Below, in pieces: positions 8,581 through 18,194 of a DNA stretch of 64,000 nt. This DNA comes from Rhodopirellula sp. (GTDB lineage: Bacteria > Planctomycetota > Planctomycetia > Pirellulales > Thermoguttaceae). Numbering within the stretch: the stretch's first letter is position 1; every line of letters begins with the position of its first letter. The stretch covers positions 62,001-126,000 of the forward strand of contig JAAYEH010000281.1 of NCBI GenBank assembly GCA_012728855.1. The letters are read 5' to 3'. The translations under genes were made by a program, and so were the position numbers. The notes below the pieces were generated by a model. It was not told where the DNA came from and ran no database searches. It saw nothing but the letters and a program-made list of their open reading frames with translations.

Positions 8581-8672
8581 ACCTATGCCAAAACCGTCGG
8601 GGACTGGCTCATTTTGCGGAGTCTTCGGAGCAAAATGTGCCTGTCCCCTTCTCATCGAGGTTTGGGGATAGA
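8581..8672. repeat. family-C inverted repeat
   Basis: Sequence CCTATGCCAAAACCGTCGGGGACTGGCTCATTTTGC ... GAGCAAAATGTGCCTGTCCCC ... GGTTTGGGGATAG. Inner arms (GGGGACTGGCTCATTTTGC / GCAAAATGTGCCTGTCCCC) pair with two mismatches; outer arms CCTATgCCaAAACC / GGTTTGGGGATAG are imperfect. Near-identical copies lie at 54014-54113 and 63769-63848, and a looser one at 48202-48305. Confidence 0.8.
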
Positions 8673-8720
8673 ATCTCAGAACGGTCGGAGAGGGCTGCCG
8701 AGAATCGGTGCCGACAGCGG

Positions 8721-9167
8721 TTATCGGCCATCGCCATCGCGTTTCAACAGATCGCGGATCTCCGTCAGCAGTTCCTGGTCTCTTGTAGGTGGCGGTGGGG
8801 CGGCGGCTTCCGCCTTCTTCGCCTTCATCACCAGGCCTAGGAATTTCACGATGAAAATATACAGCGCCAACGACACGATTAAGAAGTTGACGATTTCACC
8901 CAGAAACAGGCCGTAGGGGATCTCCTTGCCGTCGATCACCCATTTCCAGCCGAGGTAACCCTGCTCGCCGGGCATGATCACGCTGATCAACGGCATGATG
9001 AGGTGCTTGACGAGCGAATCGATGATCTTGCCGAAGGCAGCGCCGATGATGACGCCAACGGCCAGATCGATCACGTTCCCTTTGAAGGCAAAGTTCTTGA
9101 ACTCGTCGAAGAGCGAGAATGCCTTCTTCCTGGCGTCAAACGGAATGGGTTGCTTCGCGGGATCCAT
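8721..9167 (-). CDS. mscL: large-conductance mechanosensitive channel MscL
   Basis: A 148-residue MscL, the pentameric inner-membrane pore that releases solutes on hypo-osmotic shock. Seen: FDEFKNFAFKGNVIDLAVGVIIGAAFGKIIDSLVKHLIMPLI (first helix with the pore-lining Gly-rich face), a periplasmic loop with WKWVIDGKEIPYG, a second span FLIVSLALYIFIVKFLGLVMK, and a cytoplasmic PPPPTRDQELLTEIRDLL helix. The ORF track extends to 9812 without family resemblance; ATG 9167 is preceded by GGAGGG at six bases. It stands alone, convergent with the 7692 gene across a family-C repeat. Confidence 0.96.
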   Translation of the reverse strand: MDPAKQPIPFDARKKAFSLFDEFKNFAFKGNVIDLAVGVIIGAAFGKIIDSLVKHLIMPLISVIMPGEQGYLGWKWVIDGKEIPYGLFLGEIVNFLIVSLALYIFIVKFLGLVMKAKKAEAAAPPPPTRDQELLTEIRDLLKRDGDGR

Positions 9168-9568
9168 GGGATTGCCCTCCTGGTAGTGAGAACCGAACGC
9201 CCGGCAGATAAGTGATAGGAAACCTGAGCTGCCACACGCGCTGAGTCTAGGGCGGAAGAATTGAGTAGTCAAGGGGGTGCAGGGAGGAAGAACAACGGGA
9301 TATTCTGGCTGGGTGGCCATGCTTATTCGGCATCGGCGCGTGCGGTTGTGTGGCACTGCTTGGAACTGAATGTCGGCATCATAGTAATATTTCCGCCAAT
9401 CTCCAAGCTCGGCGAATGGTCGATGGAAAACATCGGATAATGCTTCCGCTCGCCGGGGGAAGTCATCTTGAGGGCTTGTCTGGCTAACGACGCTGGAAGA
9501 AGCAGCCGAGAGGCGGGGCCGAGTCCTCTTGGAGGGAAGCGATCGAGTTAGTTCAGAACAGCCGATTC
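9168..9568. other. intergenic gap with a partial family-E repeat
   Basis: No gene is supported here; the open minus frame is only an upstream extension of mscL. TGTGTGGCACTGCTTGGAACTGAATG at 9347-9372 matches the terminal arm of the family-E element at 53672-53833, but no second arm was found, so this copy is a fragment. Confidence 0.55.
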
Positions 9569-10441
9569 CTACCCGGCAAATTCGAACGCGGGTACGCCTG
9601 AAACGCCCGGATGCACGGCGAAGAGGTCGCCGGCGTGTGGTTGGGCGGTAAGCTGTTCGGCGGTCATTCCGGTTCTCGCCGTGGTGATATAGAGCGTGGC
9701 GAGATCCGTGCCGCCAAACGCGCAGGATGTGGTGTGGGCGGCGGGCACCGCAACGGTCTGCAGTAGTCGCCCGGATCGCGGATCCCAGCGGTTCACCCGG
9801 CCGCCGCCCCAATGAGCTACCCAGAGCATCCCTTCGGCGTCGATTGTCATTCCATCGGGCTTGCCCTCATCGGCCGGCACAGCGGCAACCGTCCGGCGGT
9901 TGCGGACTGCGGCGCTGTCGATATCGTAATCGAAGGCATCGATCGCGTGCGTGCCCGTGTCGATGTAATACATGGTTTTGGCGTCGAGACTCCAAGCCAG
10001 GCCGTTGGAGTTGACCACGCCGTCGAGCACGTGGTGAATCGAGAGATCGGCTTGGAGGCGATAGAGGCAGGCGTCGGGCCGCCGGCTCGCGCTGATCGTA
10101 CCGACCCAGAAGCGGCCGGCGGGGTCGCACTTGCCGTCGTTGAAACGGTTTTCGGCAGTGGGCGACTGGAGTTCGGCCAGGATCTTCGGTTCGCGGCAGT
10201 CCGGGTCGATCGCGGCAACGGCGCGGTGCATGGCGACGATCAGCCCGCCGCGAGCCCGCGGAACAACCGTCCCGACCGTCTGGCCGACTGCGATGGATTC
10301 ATCTTCGCCGGCGTCAGGGTTGAAGAGATGGACTTTTCCGGCTTGGATATCGACCCAGAGCAAGCGCCGGCGGCGGGCGTCCCAAAGGGCCCCTTCGCCA
10401 AGAGTGGCTTGGGCGTCGACAATCGGTTCCGCTTTCAGCAT
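9569..10441 (-). CDS. SMP-30/gluconolactonase/LRE family lactonase
   Basis: A 290-residue six-bladed beta-propeller hydrolase of full family length. Seen: the metal-ligand Glu in LGEGALWD (about residue 16), NRFNDGKCDPAGRFWVGT, NSNGLAWSLD and GKPDGMTIDAEGMLWVAHWGGG, which carry the Asn and Asp ligands of the single divalent metal site. The family opens sugar lactones such as gluconolactone or galactonolactone. No signal peptide, so cytoplasmic. It follows a secreted alpha/beta-hydrolase after 12 bases and is the second gene of that operon. The exact lactone is not inferable. Confidence 0.92.
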   Translation of the reverse strand: MLKAEPIVDAQATLGEGALWDARRRRLLWVDIQAGKVHLFNPDAGEDESIAVGQTVGTVVPRARGGLIVAMHRAVAAIDPDCREPKILAELQSPTAENRFNDGKCDPAGRFWVGTISASRRPDACLYRLQADLSIHHVLDGVVNSNGLAWSLDAKTMYYIDTGTHAIDAFDYDIDSAAVRNRRTVAAVPADEGKPDGMTIDAEGMLWVAHWGGGRVNRWDPRSGRLLQTVAVPAAHTTSCAFGGTDLATLYITTARTGMTAEQLTAQPHAGDLFAVHPGVSGVPAFEFAG

Positions 10442-10453
10442 GTTTCGTCTCCG

Positions 10454-12490
10454 CTACTGTTGGTCCCACAATTGACAGTCGGTCGCTCTCTTCAGAATCT
10501 TTGCAGCGTCTTCTTCGAGCAGCAATCGCTTCTGCTGCAAGGCGCGGACGGATTCCGTAACGCGCTGGAGATAGGCTTGGCGGCTGGGATACCGTTGCTG
10601 GATCGCTCGGCGCGGATCGCCCGCCGTTTCCCGTTGGTCCGCGGTCCGCGGCAGCGGAAAATAGGCGCCGATATAGCGCGAGAGCATTCCTTCGGCGCCA
10701 CATTTCGCCGAACGCACGTTCCAACCAGTATATGTGGCCAACGGCGCCTCGATCTCCGGTAGACGGATGCCGGCCACGGCGTTGCCGTCTTCATCCACGG
10801 CCGGCACGAGCGCCGTGTAAGGCTCGCCCGGCTTGGGCGGAACATGGTCGGCAATGCCTTCGGTCCAGTAGCGCGGGCCGGGGTCCAGCCGGAGCGGCTG
10901 GTACATCACCTCGGGGAGTTGTACTCCCGGGATCCTCGGAAACATCTTGCCGTAGGTCTTCAGATCGACCAGTTCGCCGGCGGCGATCGTCGGATAGGCA
11001 CTGGCCGGCGGCTCCTCGCCGCTGCTCGCCCAGCGGTCCAACGTCACCAGCAACGCCCGCAGCACCGGGCGGTGGTCGAGGATGTTGCGGGGATACTTGT
11101 AGATGCCGGGATCGGGCTTTCCGGAAACGACGTGCTGGGCGCCGGCGATGTAATAAATGCGGACGTGAGGATCGAGGGGGGAATCGGCCGTGCCCTGCAC
11201 GTTGGTGTGCAACAGCGACGCCGCCCGATTCCAATACTCGGCCGAGGTTTGTGTGAAGAAGATCTTCGGCAGCGGCGCCCGGCGGCGGGCCTCGCTCAAA
11301 GTGTCTCCCTTGACGCCCGTAAGAGGATCGTCTTGCGGAACCGAGGTGAACGGGAAGACGTCGGTCGGGTAAAGGGCTTCTTCGTGTTGCGAGCTGTAGC
11401 GGGTGGTCTGGGCGAATCGCATATTGAACGAGCCCTTGCCGCCGCCGGCGACGTGGGGCATGGCGGCATCGAAGACGATCCGATTCTGTTCATCGGCATT
11501 GAAGCCTTCATAGATATAGTGGTGAATGAAGCGGCCCGATTGCGAGATGCCGAATACGTAGGCGCGCTCGATGGCGCCGGCAAGCGGGTTAGCTTGCCCG
11601 TGGCCGTCCGCGGCGGCGTAGCGGAAGAAGGAGGCGCAGTCGCGAACCGCCGCGAAACCGAGGCCGATCACACGCGGATCTTTGCTCGTGTAGAGCAGTT
11701 CGTAAATCCATCCCGGCCGGAAACCCTCTCGAACGTAGACGTGAGTTGGGTCTGGCGTCAATTGGTCATTTTCCCAGCGGCCGAAGGCCCAGCGGTCGCG
11801 GGCGACTTCGACGGCCGGCTCCGTGCGGTTCGGCCGCATCGTGAGTACGGCATCGTCATTATCGAGCGTGACGCTGGGGTAGATGTCTGAATTTCCCCAA
11901 TAGAACGGCTGGCTGTACGCCTTCGAATCGACGACGATTTCCGCATAGATTCGTCCCGTGATCGGCTTGCCCTCCTGCCTGGCAACCGGAACGCCCATGA
12001 CGAGTCGACCGCCGCCGGGCAGGACGTCGGCGTTCCAGCCGCACCAGAGCACGGTGTAACCCTCTCGCATGAGAAAACTGTTGCCGGCATCGGCCAGAGT
12101 GCTGGGATCGTTGCCGCCGCGGTCGTTGAAGGCCCCCAGCAGCAGCTTGTTGCCCCGGTTGTTTACCCCGAACAGGAGTCGTCCGTTGCCCTTGCGGGGA
12201 TCGGCGGGCGTGAGGAGAAAAAAGTCGGTCCAAAACTCGACCCGTCCCCGGTCGTTCCGCGCGGCGAGCTTGAGATCCGTGATTCGCTCGTTGGCGACGG
12301 CCAGGGGATCGACTTCCAAATAGAGCCGGCCCGTCCATTTTTCGTACGCGCCGGACCTGCCGAACTGATGTCCGTCGGCAAACGCATCACGGTGGTCGAC
12401 CTGCATTCGGACGACCTCGGAGAGAACTGGCGAGGAACCCAGCAGGGAAATCGCAATGAATACGGCGGCAAACGGTCTGGTTGGCGTCAT
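10454..12490 (-). CDS. secreted alpha/beta-hydrolase domain protein (ABhydrolase_10-like)
   Basis: A 678-residue protein with a cleavable signal (FAAVFIAISLLGSSPVLS). Seen: an N-terminal beta-rich part containing GRLYLEVDP and GRLLFGVNNRGNK, then an alpha/beta-hydrolase core with nucleophile elbow GISQSGRFIHH, and AGAQHVVSG as the likely catalytic His region. These features match the large ABhydrolase_10 family found in planctomycetes and acidobacteria, whose substrates are mostly unknown esters. AAGGAG precedes ATG 12490. It is the first gene of an operon with the lactonase, suggesting ester release outside the cytoplasm followed by lactone opening; that link is inferred. Confidence 0.82.
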   Translation of the reverse strand: MTPTRPFAAVFIAISLLGSSPVLSEVVRMQVDHRDAFADGHQFGRSGAYEKWTGRLYLEVDPLAVANERITDLKLAARNDRGRVEFWTDFFLLTPADPRKGNGRLLFGVNNRGNKLLLGAFNDRGGNDPSTLADAGNSFLMREGYTVLWCGWNADVLPGGGRLVMGVPVARQEGKPITGRIYAEIVVDSKAYSQPFYWGNSDIYPSVTLDNDDAVLTMRPNRTEPAVEVARDRWAFGRWENDQLTPDPTHVYVREGFRPGWIYELLYTSKDPRVIGLGFAAVRDCASFFRYAAADGHGQANPLAGAIERAYVFGISQSGRFIHHYIYEGFNADEQNRIVFDAAMPHVAGGGKGSFNMRFAQTTRYSSQHEEALYPTDVFPFTSVPQDDPLTGVKGDTLSEARRRAPLPKIFFTQTSAEYWNRAASLLHTNVQGTADSPLDPHVRIYYIAGAQHVVSGKPDPGIYKYPRNILDHRPVLRALLVTLDRWASSGEEPPASAYPTIAAGELVDLKTYGKMFPRIPGVQLPEVMYQPLRLDPGPRYWTEGIADHVPPKPGEPYTALVPAVDEDGNAVAGIRLPEIEAPLATYTGWNVRSAKCGAEGMLSRYIGAYFPLPRTADQRETAGDPRRAIQQRYPSRQAYLQRVTESVRALQQKRLLLEEDAAKILKRATDCQLWDQQ

Positions 12491-12517
12491 GTGCGATTTA
12501 TCTCCTTGTCGCGGTTA

Positions 12518-12706
12518 AGGATCGGCGAATGAACAACTGTCGGAAGATCTCCGCGGGGAAGGGGTCGGGAGTCTTTTTTCCATGTCGGCCGGGCAACGCT
12601 TTACTAAATGGATAGAACTTCTTCCGGCCGACATGGAAAAAAGACTCCCGACCCCCTTGCGCTCCACACCCCGGATGAATGCGACACTTATTGATTCGCC
12701 GATCCT
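12518..12706. repeat. family-B nested inverted-repeat element (189 bp)
   Basis: Outer arms AGGATCGGCGAAT (12518) and ATTCGCCGATCCT (12694-12706) enclose a perfect 32-bp inner inverted repeat, GGGGTCGGGAGTCTTTTTTC... (12561-12592) with its complement at 12624-12655. A second full copy is at 37371-37558 and a core-only copy at 33592-33685. It lies between divergent genes (12490 minus and 12902 plus). The architecture is that of a small non-autonomous mobile element. A single REP-A core (12752-12777) follows. Confidence 0.85.
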
Positions 12707-12751
12707 AAGAACCGCTGTTGTACCAGGGATTTCGGGCCGCGACAACCGCTG

Positions 12752-12777
12752 GTAGCTCCCGCTTGTCGAGCGGGAAC
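12752..12777. repeat. REP-A core, single
   Basis: GTAGCTCCCGCTTGTCGAGCGGGAAC: a stem CCCGCT-TGTC-GAGCGGG with the same flanks as the other REP-A copies. It is in the leader region of the PSCyt1 pseudogene at 12902, about 125 bases before its start. Confidence 0.65.
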
Positions 12778-12901
12778 TTGCCCGGCGATCCGAATCGGCC
12801 GTCCGGATCGACTCCTTGGAAAATGCCATCTCGTTGCGTACTATTCCCATCAACGTCGGCACCCGCGCATTTCCACCCTACCCCTCTCCCGCGAGGCGCC
12901 C

Positions 12902-15746
12902 ATGAGGTTCCGCTGGATGTCCTGCCTGCTCGCGATACACGTCACACTGCCCGCCTTTTTCATTTTGACCGTTGCGGTCTGGGCAGCGGAAGGGGGGGCG
13001 AAGCCCGACGGCAAAATCGATTTCCAGCGACAGATCCAACCGCTCTTGGCCAAGCACTGCTATGAGTGCCACGGCTCGGAGACACAGGAGGCCGGCTTTC
13101 GACTGGATCTCCGCGACAAGGCTCTTTTGGGAGGAGACAGCGGACCGGCGATTGTTCCCGGCGACCCCGCCGGAAGCCAACTCTTCGATCGCATCACCGC
13201 CACGGACGAAGACGAGCGGATGCCGCCGACCTGGTCCGAAACCTCGCCTTTAGCGCCGCAGGCAATCGAGTTGTTTCGGCGATGGATCGTAGAGGGAGCA
13301 AACTGGCCTGCGGCTTTCCGCGCCGAGCGAATCACGTCTGACCACTGGGCCTATCAACCGCTTGGCCGGAATGCTCCACCCGAAGTCAAGAATACCCAGT
13401 GGATTCGCAACGGGATCGACAACTTTGTGCTTGCACGTTTGGAAGCTGCCGGCATCGACCCATCGGAGGAGGCGGATCGCCACACACTCATCAAGCGTTT
13501 GTTCTACGACCTGATTGGATTGCCTCCTGAACCGGAGCAAGTCGATCCGTTCGTTGACGATCGCTCGCCCGACGCCTACGAAAAGCTGGTCAACAGATTG
13601 CTGGCATCGCCGCGCTTCGGCGAGCGATGGGGCCGCCATTGGCTCGACAAAGCCCGCTTCGCCGACTCCGATGGCTACGAGAAAGACAACCCGCGGCCCG
13701 ATGCCTGGCGCTGGCGCGATTGGGTGATCGACGCGGTGAATCGCGACATGCCGTTCGACGAGTTCACGGTCCGGCAACTCGCCGGCGACTTGCTTCCCGA
13801 GGCGGGGCCAATCGATCGGCTTGCAACGGCGTTTCATCGCCAGACGCTGACGAACACCGAAGGCGGCGTCGATCAGGAGGAATTTCGCGTTGCCGCCGTC
13901 AAGGATCGAGTCGACACGACCGGGGCGATTTGGCTGGGGCTGACGGTCGGCTGCGCCCAATGCCACAGCCACAAGTACGATCAGATCACGCAGCGAGAGT
14001 ATTACCAGCTCTTTGCCTTTTTCAACAACGGAGACGAAGCCACCGCGGAAGTTCCGACTTCAGACGAAGCCACGGCCCGATACGAGGAAGCGAAGAAGAA
14101 GCACGACGCGAAGTCCGCGGATCTGGCGGCAAAGCTTGCTGACCGGCGTGAGGCTTTGTCCGAAACCCTGCCATTTTGGGAAGCGAAGCTCAGAACGAAA
14201 CTAGAAGCAGTCCCGGAAAAGCCGGTCGAGTTCCCGCCACTGGAAATCCTCAGCGCCAAGTCGGACGGCGGAGCAACGCTTGAGCGATTGGACGACGGCT
14301 CTTATCTGGCCGGTGGGGCGAACCCGGACCGCGCAACCTATACGATCATCGCTAAGAGCGGCTTGGGCGAGATCAGCGGGGTCCGCCTGCAGACGCTCAC
14401 CCACGATTCGCTGCCGCAGCAAGGACCGGGCCGAGTCGATCACGGCAACTTCGTGCTCAGCGAGTTCCGGGTCGAAACATCCAAGACCGAGGATTTCAAG
14501 CAGATCGCCGCCATTGAGTTTGCCGGTGCTGAAGCGGACCACGCACAAGCCGGCTGGCCGCCGACCGGGGCGATCGACGGGCGCACGGATACCGGCTGGG
14601 CCGTGGCGCCCCAGTTCGGCCGGGACCATTGGGCGGTGTTTGTCGCCGGATCGCCTCTGGGAAGCGAGGGCACGAAGTACTTGAAGATCACTCTCAGCTT
14701 CCAGTACGGCAGTCGGCATACCCTCGGACGGTTCCGATTGAAGGCCCGCGCGGGCAGCAAACCAAGCGACGGCTTGCCCAGCGAGCTGGTCGAAGCGTTG
14801 GCCGCCGTACCTGACCGTCGCAGTGAGGGGCAGAAGCGGGTGTTGCTCGACTACTCGCTTTCACAGGACAGCGTCGGCAAAAAACTTCTGCAAGAAATCG
14901 CCGAACACGAGAAAAAAGAGCCTCGGCGTCCGGTCGTGGCTGCGCGTGTCATCGCCCAGCGGTGTACCGAGCCCCGCCGCAATTTCGTGCTCAATCGCGG
15001 CGACTTCCTGCAGCCGACGATCGAGGTCAGCCCGAACACACTGGAAGTGTTGCCGCCGTTGAAACCGCGTTCTCCCGAAGCACTGCCGGACCGTCTCGAT
15101 CTGGCCCACTGGGTGGTCGATCCCGCCAATCCGCTGCCGCCGCGGGTGGCGGTGAATCACCTCTGGCCCATCTTTTCGGCGAAGGGATCGTGTCGACGGT
15201 CGACGATTTCGGCGCCCGCGGCGAGCCACCCACGCACCCGGAATTGTTGGACTGGCTTGCCGGCCGCTTTGTCGCTTCCGGATGGAGCCGGAAAGAAATG
15301 ATCCGTTTGATCGTCAATTCCTCCACGTATCGCCAGTCGTCGCGTCACCGTCCGGAACTCGCCGAGACCGATCCTCGCAACAAGATGCTCTATCGCCAGA
15401 ACCGGTTCCGAGTGGAGGCGGAGATCGTCCGCGACGTCGCCCTGGCGGCAAGCGGGCTATTGTGCGATAAGGTTGGCGGGCCGAGTGTCTTCCCGCCCAT
15501 GCCCGCCGACGTCGCCGCGCTGAGCTATGCCGACAATTTCAAATGGAAGACGAGCCAAGGCGAGGATCGCTACCGGCGCGGGATGTACACGTTCTTCAAA
15601 CGGACCGCGCCCCACCCCAACCTCGTCGCCTTCGATTGCCCCGATGCCAACACCGCGGCGCTTTCCCGCCGGACGTCGAACACGCCGCCTGGATCGCCAC
15701 CGCTCGCGTTGTCCTCAACCTGGATGAAATGATCACCCGTGAGTAA
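12902..15746 (+). pseudogene. PSCyt1/DUF1549/DUF1553 protein, broken by a frameshift and an internal deletion
   Basis: Starts MRFRWMSCLLAIHVTLPAFF with a signal peptide, then a planctomycete cytochrome-c domain with KHCYECHG (C53-x2-C56-H57), DUF1549 (AYEKLVNRLLASPRFGERWGRHWLDKARF), the GLTVGCAQCHSHKYDQI motif, a galactose-binding-like insert, and DUF1553. At RVAVNHLW (about 15165) one base is missing: the frame moves to one continuing LFGEGIVSTVDDFGARGEPPTHPELLDWLA. At about 15660 the text jumps from AFDCPDANTAA to PDVEHAAWIATARVVLNLDEMITRE (stop 15746), skipping a block of the DUF1553 C-terminus and changing frame again. ORF 12902-15301 and 14962-15732 are therefore pieces of one dead gene. 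The intact family is thought to act in extracytoplasmic sulfated polysaccharide or related metabolism, but its chemistry is unproven. Confidence 0.85.
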
Positions 15747-15763
15747 GCGAGGAAAGGTCTTCG

Positions 15764-16165
15764 ATGCATCCTCGGCAAGAACAAATGCTTCACAGCCGCC
15801 GCGAGTTTCTCAACACCACCGCGAGCGGTCTGGGAATGATGGCCCTCGGCGCGATGCTCAGCGGGGACGGGGTGCTGACGTCGGCGTCGGCGCAGACCGG
15901 CGACGGGGCCGACGTCAACCCGCTGGCTCCCAAACCGCCGCATTTTCCGGCCCATGCGAAGTCGTGCATTTTCATCTTCATGGCCGGAGCGCCGAGCCAA
16001 CTGGACTTGTTCGACCCCAAGCCGAAGCTCAACGAACTCGACGGCCAGAAACTCCCCGAGTCGATGACGAAGAACGTCCGTTTCGCCTTTCTGCAGAAAG
16101 ACTCGCTGCTTGGGATTGGATGGATTCTCCATTGGTGCAAGACTCACCACAATCACAAGCAGTGA
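15764..16165 (+). pseudogene. DUF1501 protein, truncated after about 114 residues
   Basis: Starts MHPRQEQMLHSRREFLNTTASGLGMMALGAML, a Tat-type signal, then SCIFIFMAGAPSQLDLFDPKPKLNELDGQKLPESMTKNVRFAFLQKDS, the normal DUF1501 beginning. Family members run to about 480 residues; here homology ends near base 16105. The next bases resemble the family-E repeat (CACAATCACAAGC as at 53725), so the gene was probably cut by a deletion or insertion involving that repeat. It follows the broken DUF1553 gene by 17 bases, and DUF1553-DUF1501 is the standard planctomycete pair, so both halves of the system are lost here. Confidence 0.85.
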
Positions 16166-16175
16166 GACGCCCCGC

Positions 16176-18050
16176 CTACACTGCCGCCGCGGTGTCCGGG
16201 TGGAGGTCAGGGACGACGAAATCCAGTCCGAGGTTCTCGAGGGTCTCCTGCTTCGGCACACCGGTCGTCGGTTCCCAGCCCATCGCCTCCAGGTACTCGC
16301 GAATTTGAGTGTCGATGTCCACCGTGATGCCGGCCAGCGGCCCCTCTTCCAGCGGCGGGCTGGCGATGAGCCGCCCGGGAACGGGAAAGTCGATGTTCCG
16401 AACGCCCTCCCGCAAGTTGAAGGCGATTCGCAAGGCGGCGATTCTGGCGCCGGTTCTTTCGACGTCGTCGAGCGTGAACGTGTGGCCGGTCACGTAGGTC
16501 AATGTGTCGGCCATGCATTGCGGCGGCAGGCAGACCCAGGCGAACATGCACATGCCGGCTGCGGTCGACGTATGAAAATGGTTGCTCACTCGACGGTGGA
16601 TGTGACCTTTGCCGGTGTACGTGTACTTGTCGAACTCCTCCGTTACCAGTCCCGGCGGGGCGAACTGGGCCTCGGCGGTCCAAACGCTAAGCTGGGTGTG
16701 GCGTCCGGGTGTGGCATCCATCTTGTAGCTGGTGGCCAGGCCGGGATTGAGCCGCGGGTCGTGCATCGGGATCTCTTCGCCGCCGACGTGGATGGCGTAC
16801 TCCGCAGCGCCTTTGCCGATCCGCTCCGCCGCCCGCTTCACCCCGTCTTCCAGCACCTTGCCGAATCCCGTCCCGTTGGCAATCGCCTCCGTGATCTTCA
16901 CGATGGCATCGGCATTGCCCCACTTGAGTTGGATGCCGCCGGTGTCCGCATCGGCGATTAGGCCGTTCTCGTAGCACTCGATGGCGAAACCGACGGTACA
17001 GCCCGTGCTGATCGTATCGAGCCCTTGGCGATTACAGATCTCGTTGCAGCGGTTGATCGATGCCAGGTTATCATTGAGGCAGAGGGTGCCGGCGCCGAGC
17101 GTCTCGTACTCGGGCTTGTGGTTGTGAGAAGCGTAGGGGCCGTCCACCTCGGTCTCGCCTCCGCAGGCGATCGAGCACCGCCAGCAGCCATATTTCCGGT
17201 TCTGGATCGCGAGCACCTTGTCGTCGCTGATCTCGGCCACGTTGGGGAAATCGCCGGGGGAACCCGCCCAATTCTTGATCGGCGTATCGCCCGAGGCGGC
17301 CGCGCCGGCGGTAATGCCCGCCGTGCCGTACTGGTTGAGCACCTTGTACATGCCCTGGTCTCGCATCCCCTCGCGGTACTTTGCCAAGGCTTGCTTGAGT
17401 TGCTCCGGCTCTTTCATGGTGATTGGAGCATCGCCAACCGCCACCACCGCCTTCAGCTTCTTGGAACCCATCACGGCGCCCAGACCGCTGCGGCCGGCGG
17501 CTCGTCCCTTGTCGTTAATCACGCAACTCAAGAGAGCCATCCGTTCGCCCGCCGGGCCGATGCAGGCCAGGCCGGCCTTCTTGCCGTAGATCTCCTTGAC
17601 TCTGTCTTCCAAATCGTTGCTGTCCATACCCCACCAGTCTTCGGCGGGCAGCAGTTCGGCCTCGCCGTTGCGGACCAAGAGGTAGACGGGGCTTGGGCTG
17701 GCGCCGGAGAAGATGACGCCATCGACACCGGCCGCCTTCAGAGCAGGCCCGAAGGTTCCGCCCGAGTTGGCGTCGCCCCAGGTGCCGGTTTTCGGACTCT
17801 TGCCGACGACAAAGTAGCGGTTGCCGCTGGGCGCCATGGTTCCGGTCAGCAGGCCGGTGAAAAATCCAAGGTGGTTCTCCGGTCCCAAGGGATCGACGTG
17901 GGGCTTTTGAAGCTTGTAGAGGTAATACGCCCCCAGGCCGTATCCACCGATATAACTCAGGTAGGCTTCGTCGCTGGGCGATTCCACGGAGATTGTCCGA
18001 TTGGTGAGGTCCACCAACAGGATCTTGCCCATAGTTCCCGGTACGGCCAT
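16176..18050 (-). CDS. aldehyde:ferredoxin oxidoreductase family protein (tungsten/molybdenum bis-pterin)
   Basis: A 624-residue protein of normal AOR length. Seen: N-terminal GKILLVDLTNRTI ... YIGGYGLGAYYLY, cofactor-binding GTWGDANSGGTFGPALKAAGVDGVIFSGA, GRSGLGAVMGSKKLKA, and the [4Fe-4S] ligands C289-x2-C292-x3-C296 in YGCWRCSIACGG; the fourth Cys is probably in GMCMFAWVC. The family oxidises aldehydes to acids with ferredoxin and is oxygen-sensitive in the classical members. AAGGAG lies seven bases before ATG 18050. No cofactor-synthesis or ferredoxin gene is adjacent. The stop codon lies in the CCCCGCCTACACTG motif shared with 1362. Confidence 0.92.
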   Translation of the reverse strand: MAVPGTMGKILLVDLTNRTISVESPSDEAYLSYIGGYGLGAYYLYKLQKPHVDPLGPENHLGFFTGLLTGTMAPSGNRYFVVGKSPKTGTWGDANSGGTFGPALKAAGVDGVIFSGASPSPVYLLVRNGEAELLPAEDWWGMDSNDLEDRVKEIYGKKAGLACIGPAGERMALLSCVINDKGRAAGRSGLGAVMGSKKLKAVVAVGDAPITMKEPEQLKQALAKYREGMRDQGMYKVLNQYGTAGITAGAAASGDTPIKNWAGSPGDFPNVAEISDDKVLAIQNRKYGCWRCSIACGGETEVDGPYASHNHKPEYETLGAGTLCLNDNLASINRCNEICNRQGLDTISTGCTVGFAIECYENGLIADADTGGIQLKWGNADAIVKITEAIANGTGFGKVLEDGVKRAAERIGKGAAEYAIHVGGEEIPMHDPRLNPGLATSYKMDATPGRHTQLSVWTAEAQFAPPGLVTEEFDKYTYTGKGHIHRRVSNHFHTSTAAGMCMFAWVCLPPQCMADTLTYVTGHTFTLDDVERTGARIAALRIAFNLREGVRNIDFPVPGRLIASPPLEEGPLAGITVDIDTQIREYLEAMGWEPTTGVPKQETLENLGLDFVVPDLHPDTAAAV

Positions 18051-18194
18051 CTCGAACTCCTTCGCTCTTAATCCGATGGATTCCAGGCGGCGTTGTCACC
18101 CAGAAGAATGCCACTTGACAAAGTGGGATACAGAGGGCGGCGTGCCGGGGCGTCAAGCGTTTCAACCCTCCGGCAGTAGGCGACGATCGTCGTC

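Noticed and set aside
9168-9812. N-terminal extension of MscL in the ORF track
   Set aside because: The extension has no family resemblance, contains a repeat fragment, and a good ribosome site sits before the internal ATG 9167.
12561-12655. Family-B hairpins as ordinary Rho-independent terminators
   Set aside because: The T tract is inside the stem and not after it, and both full copies lie between divergent genes where no transcript ends.
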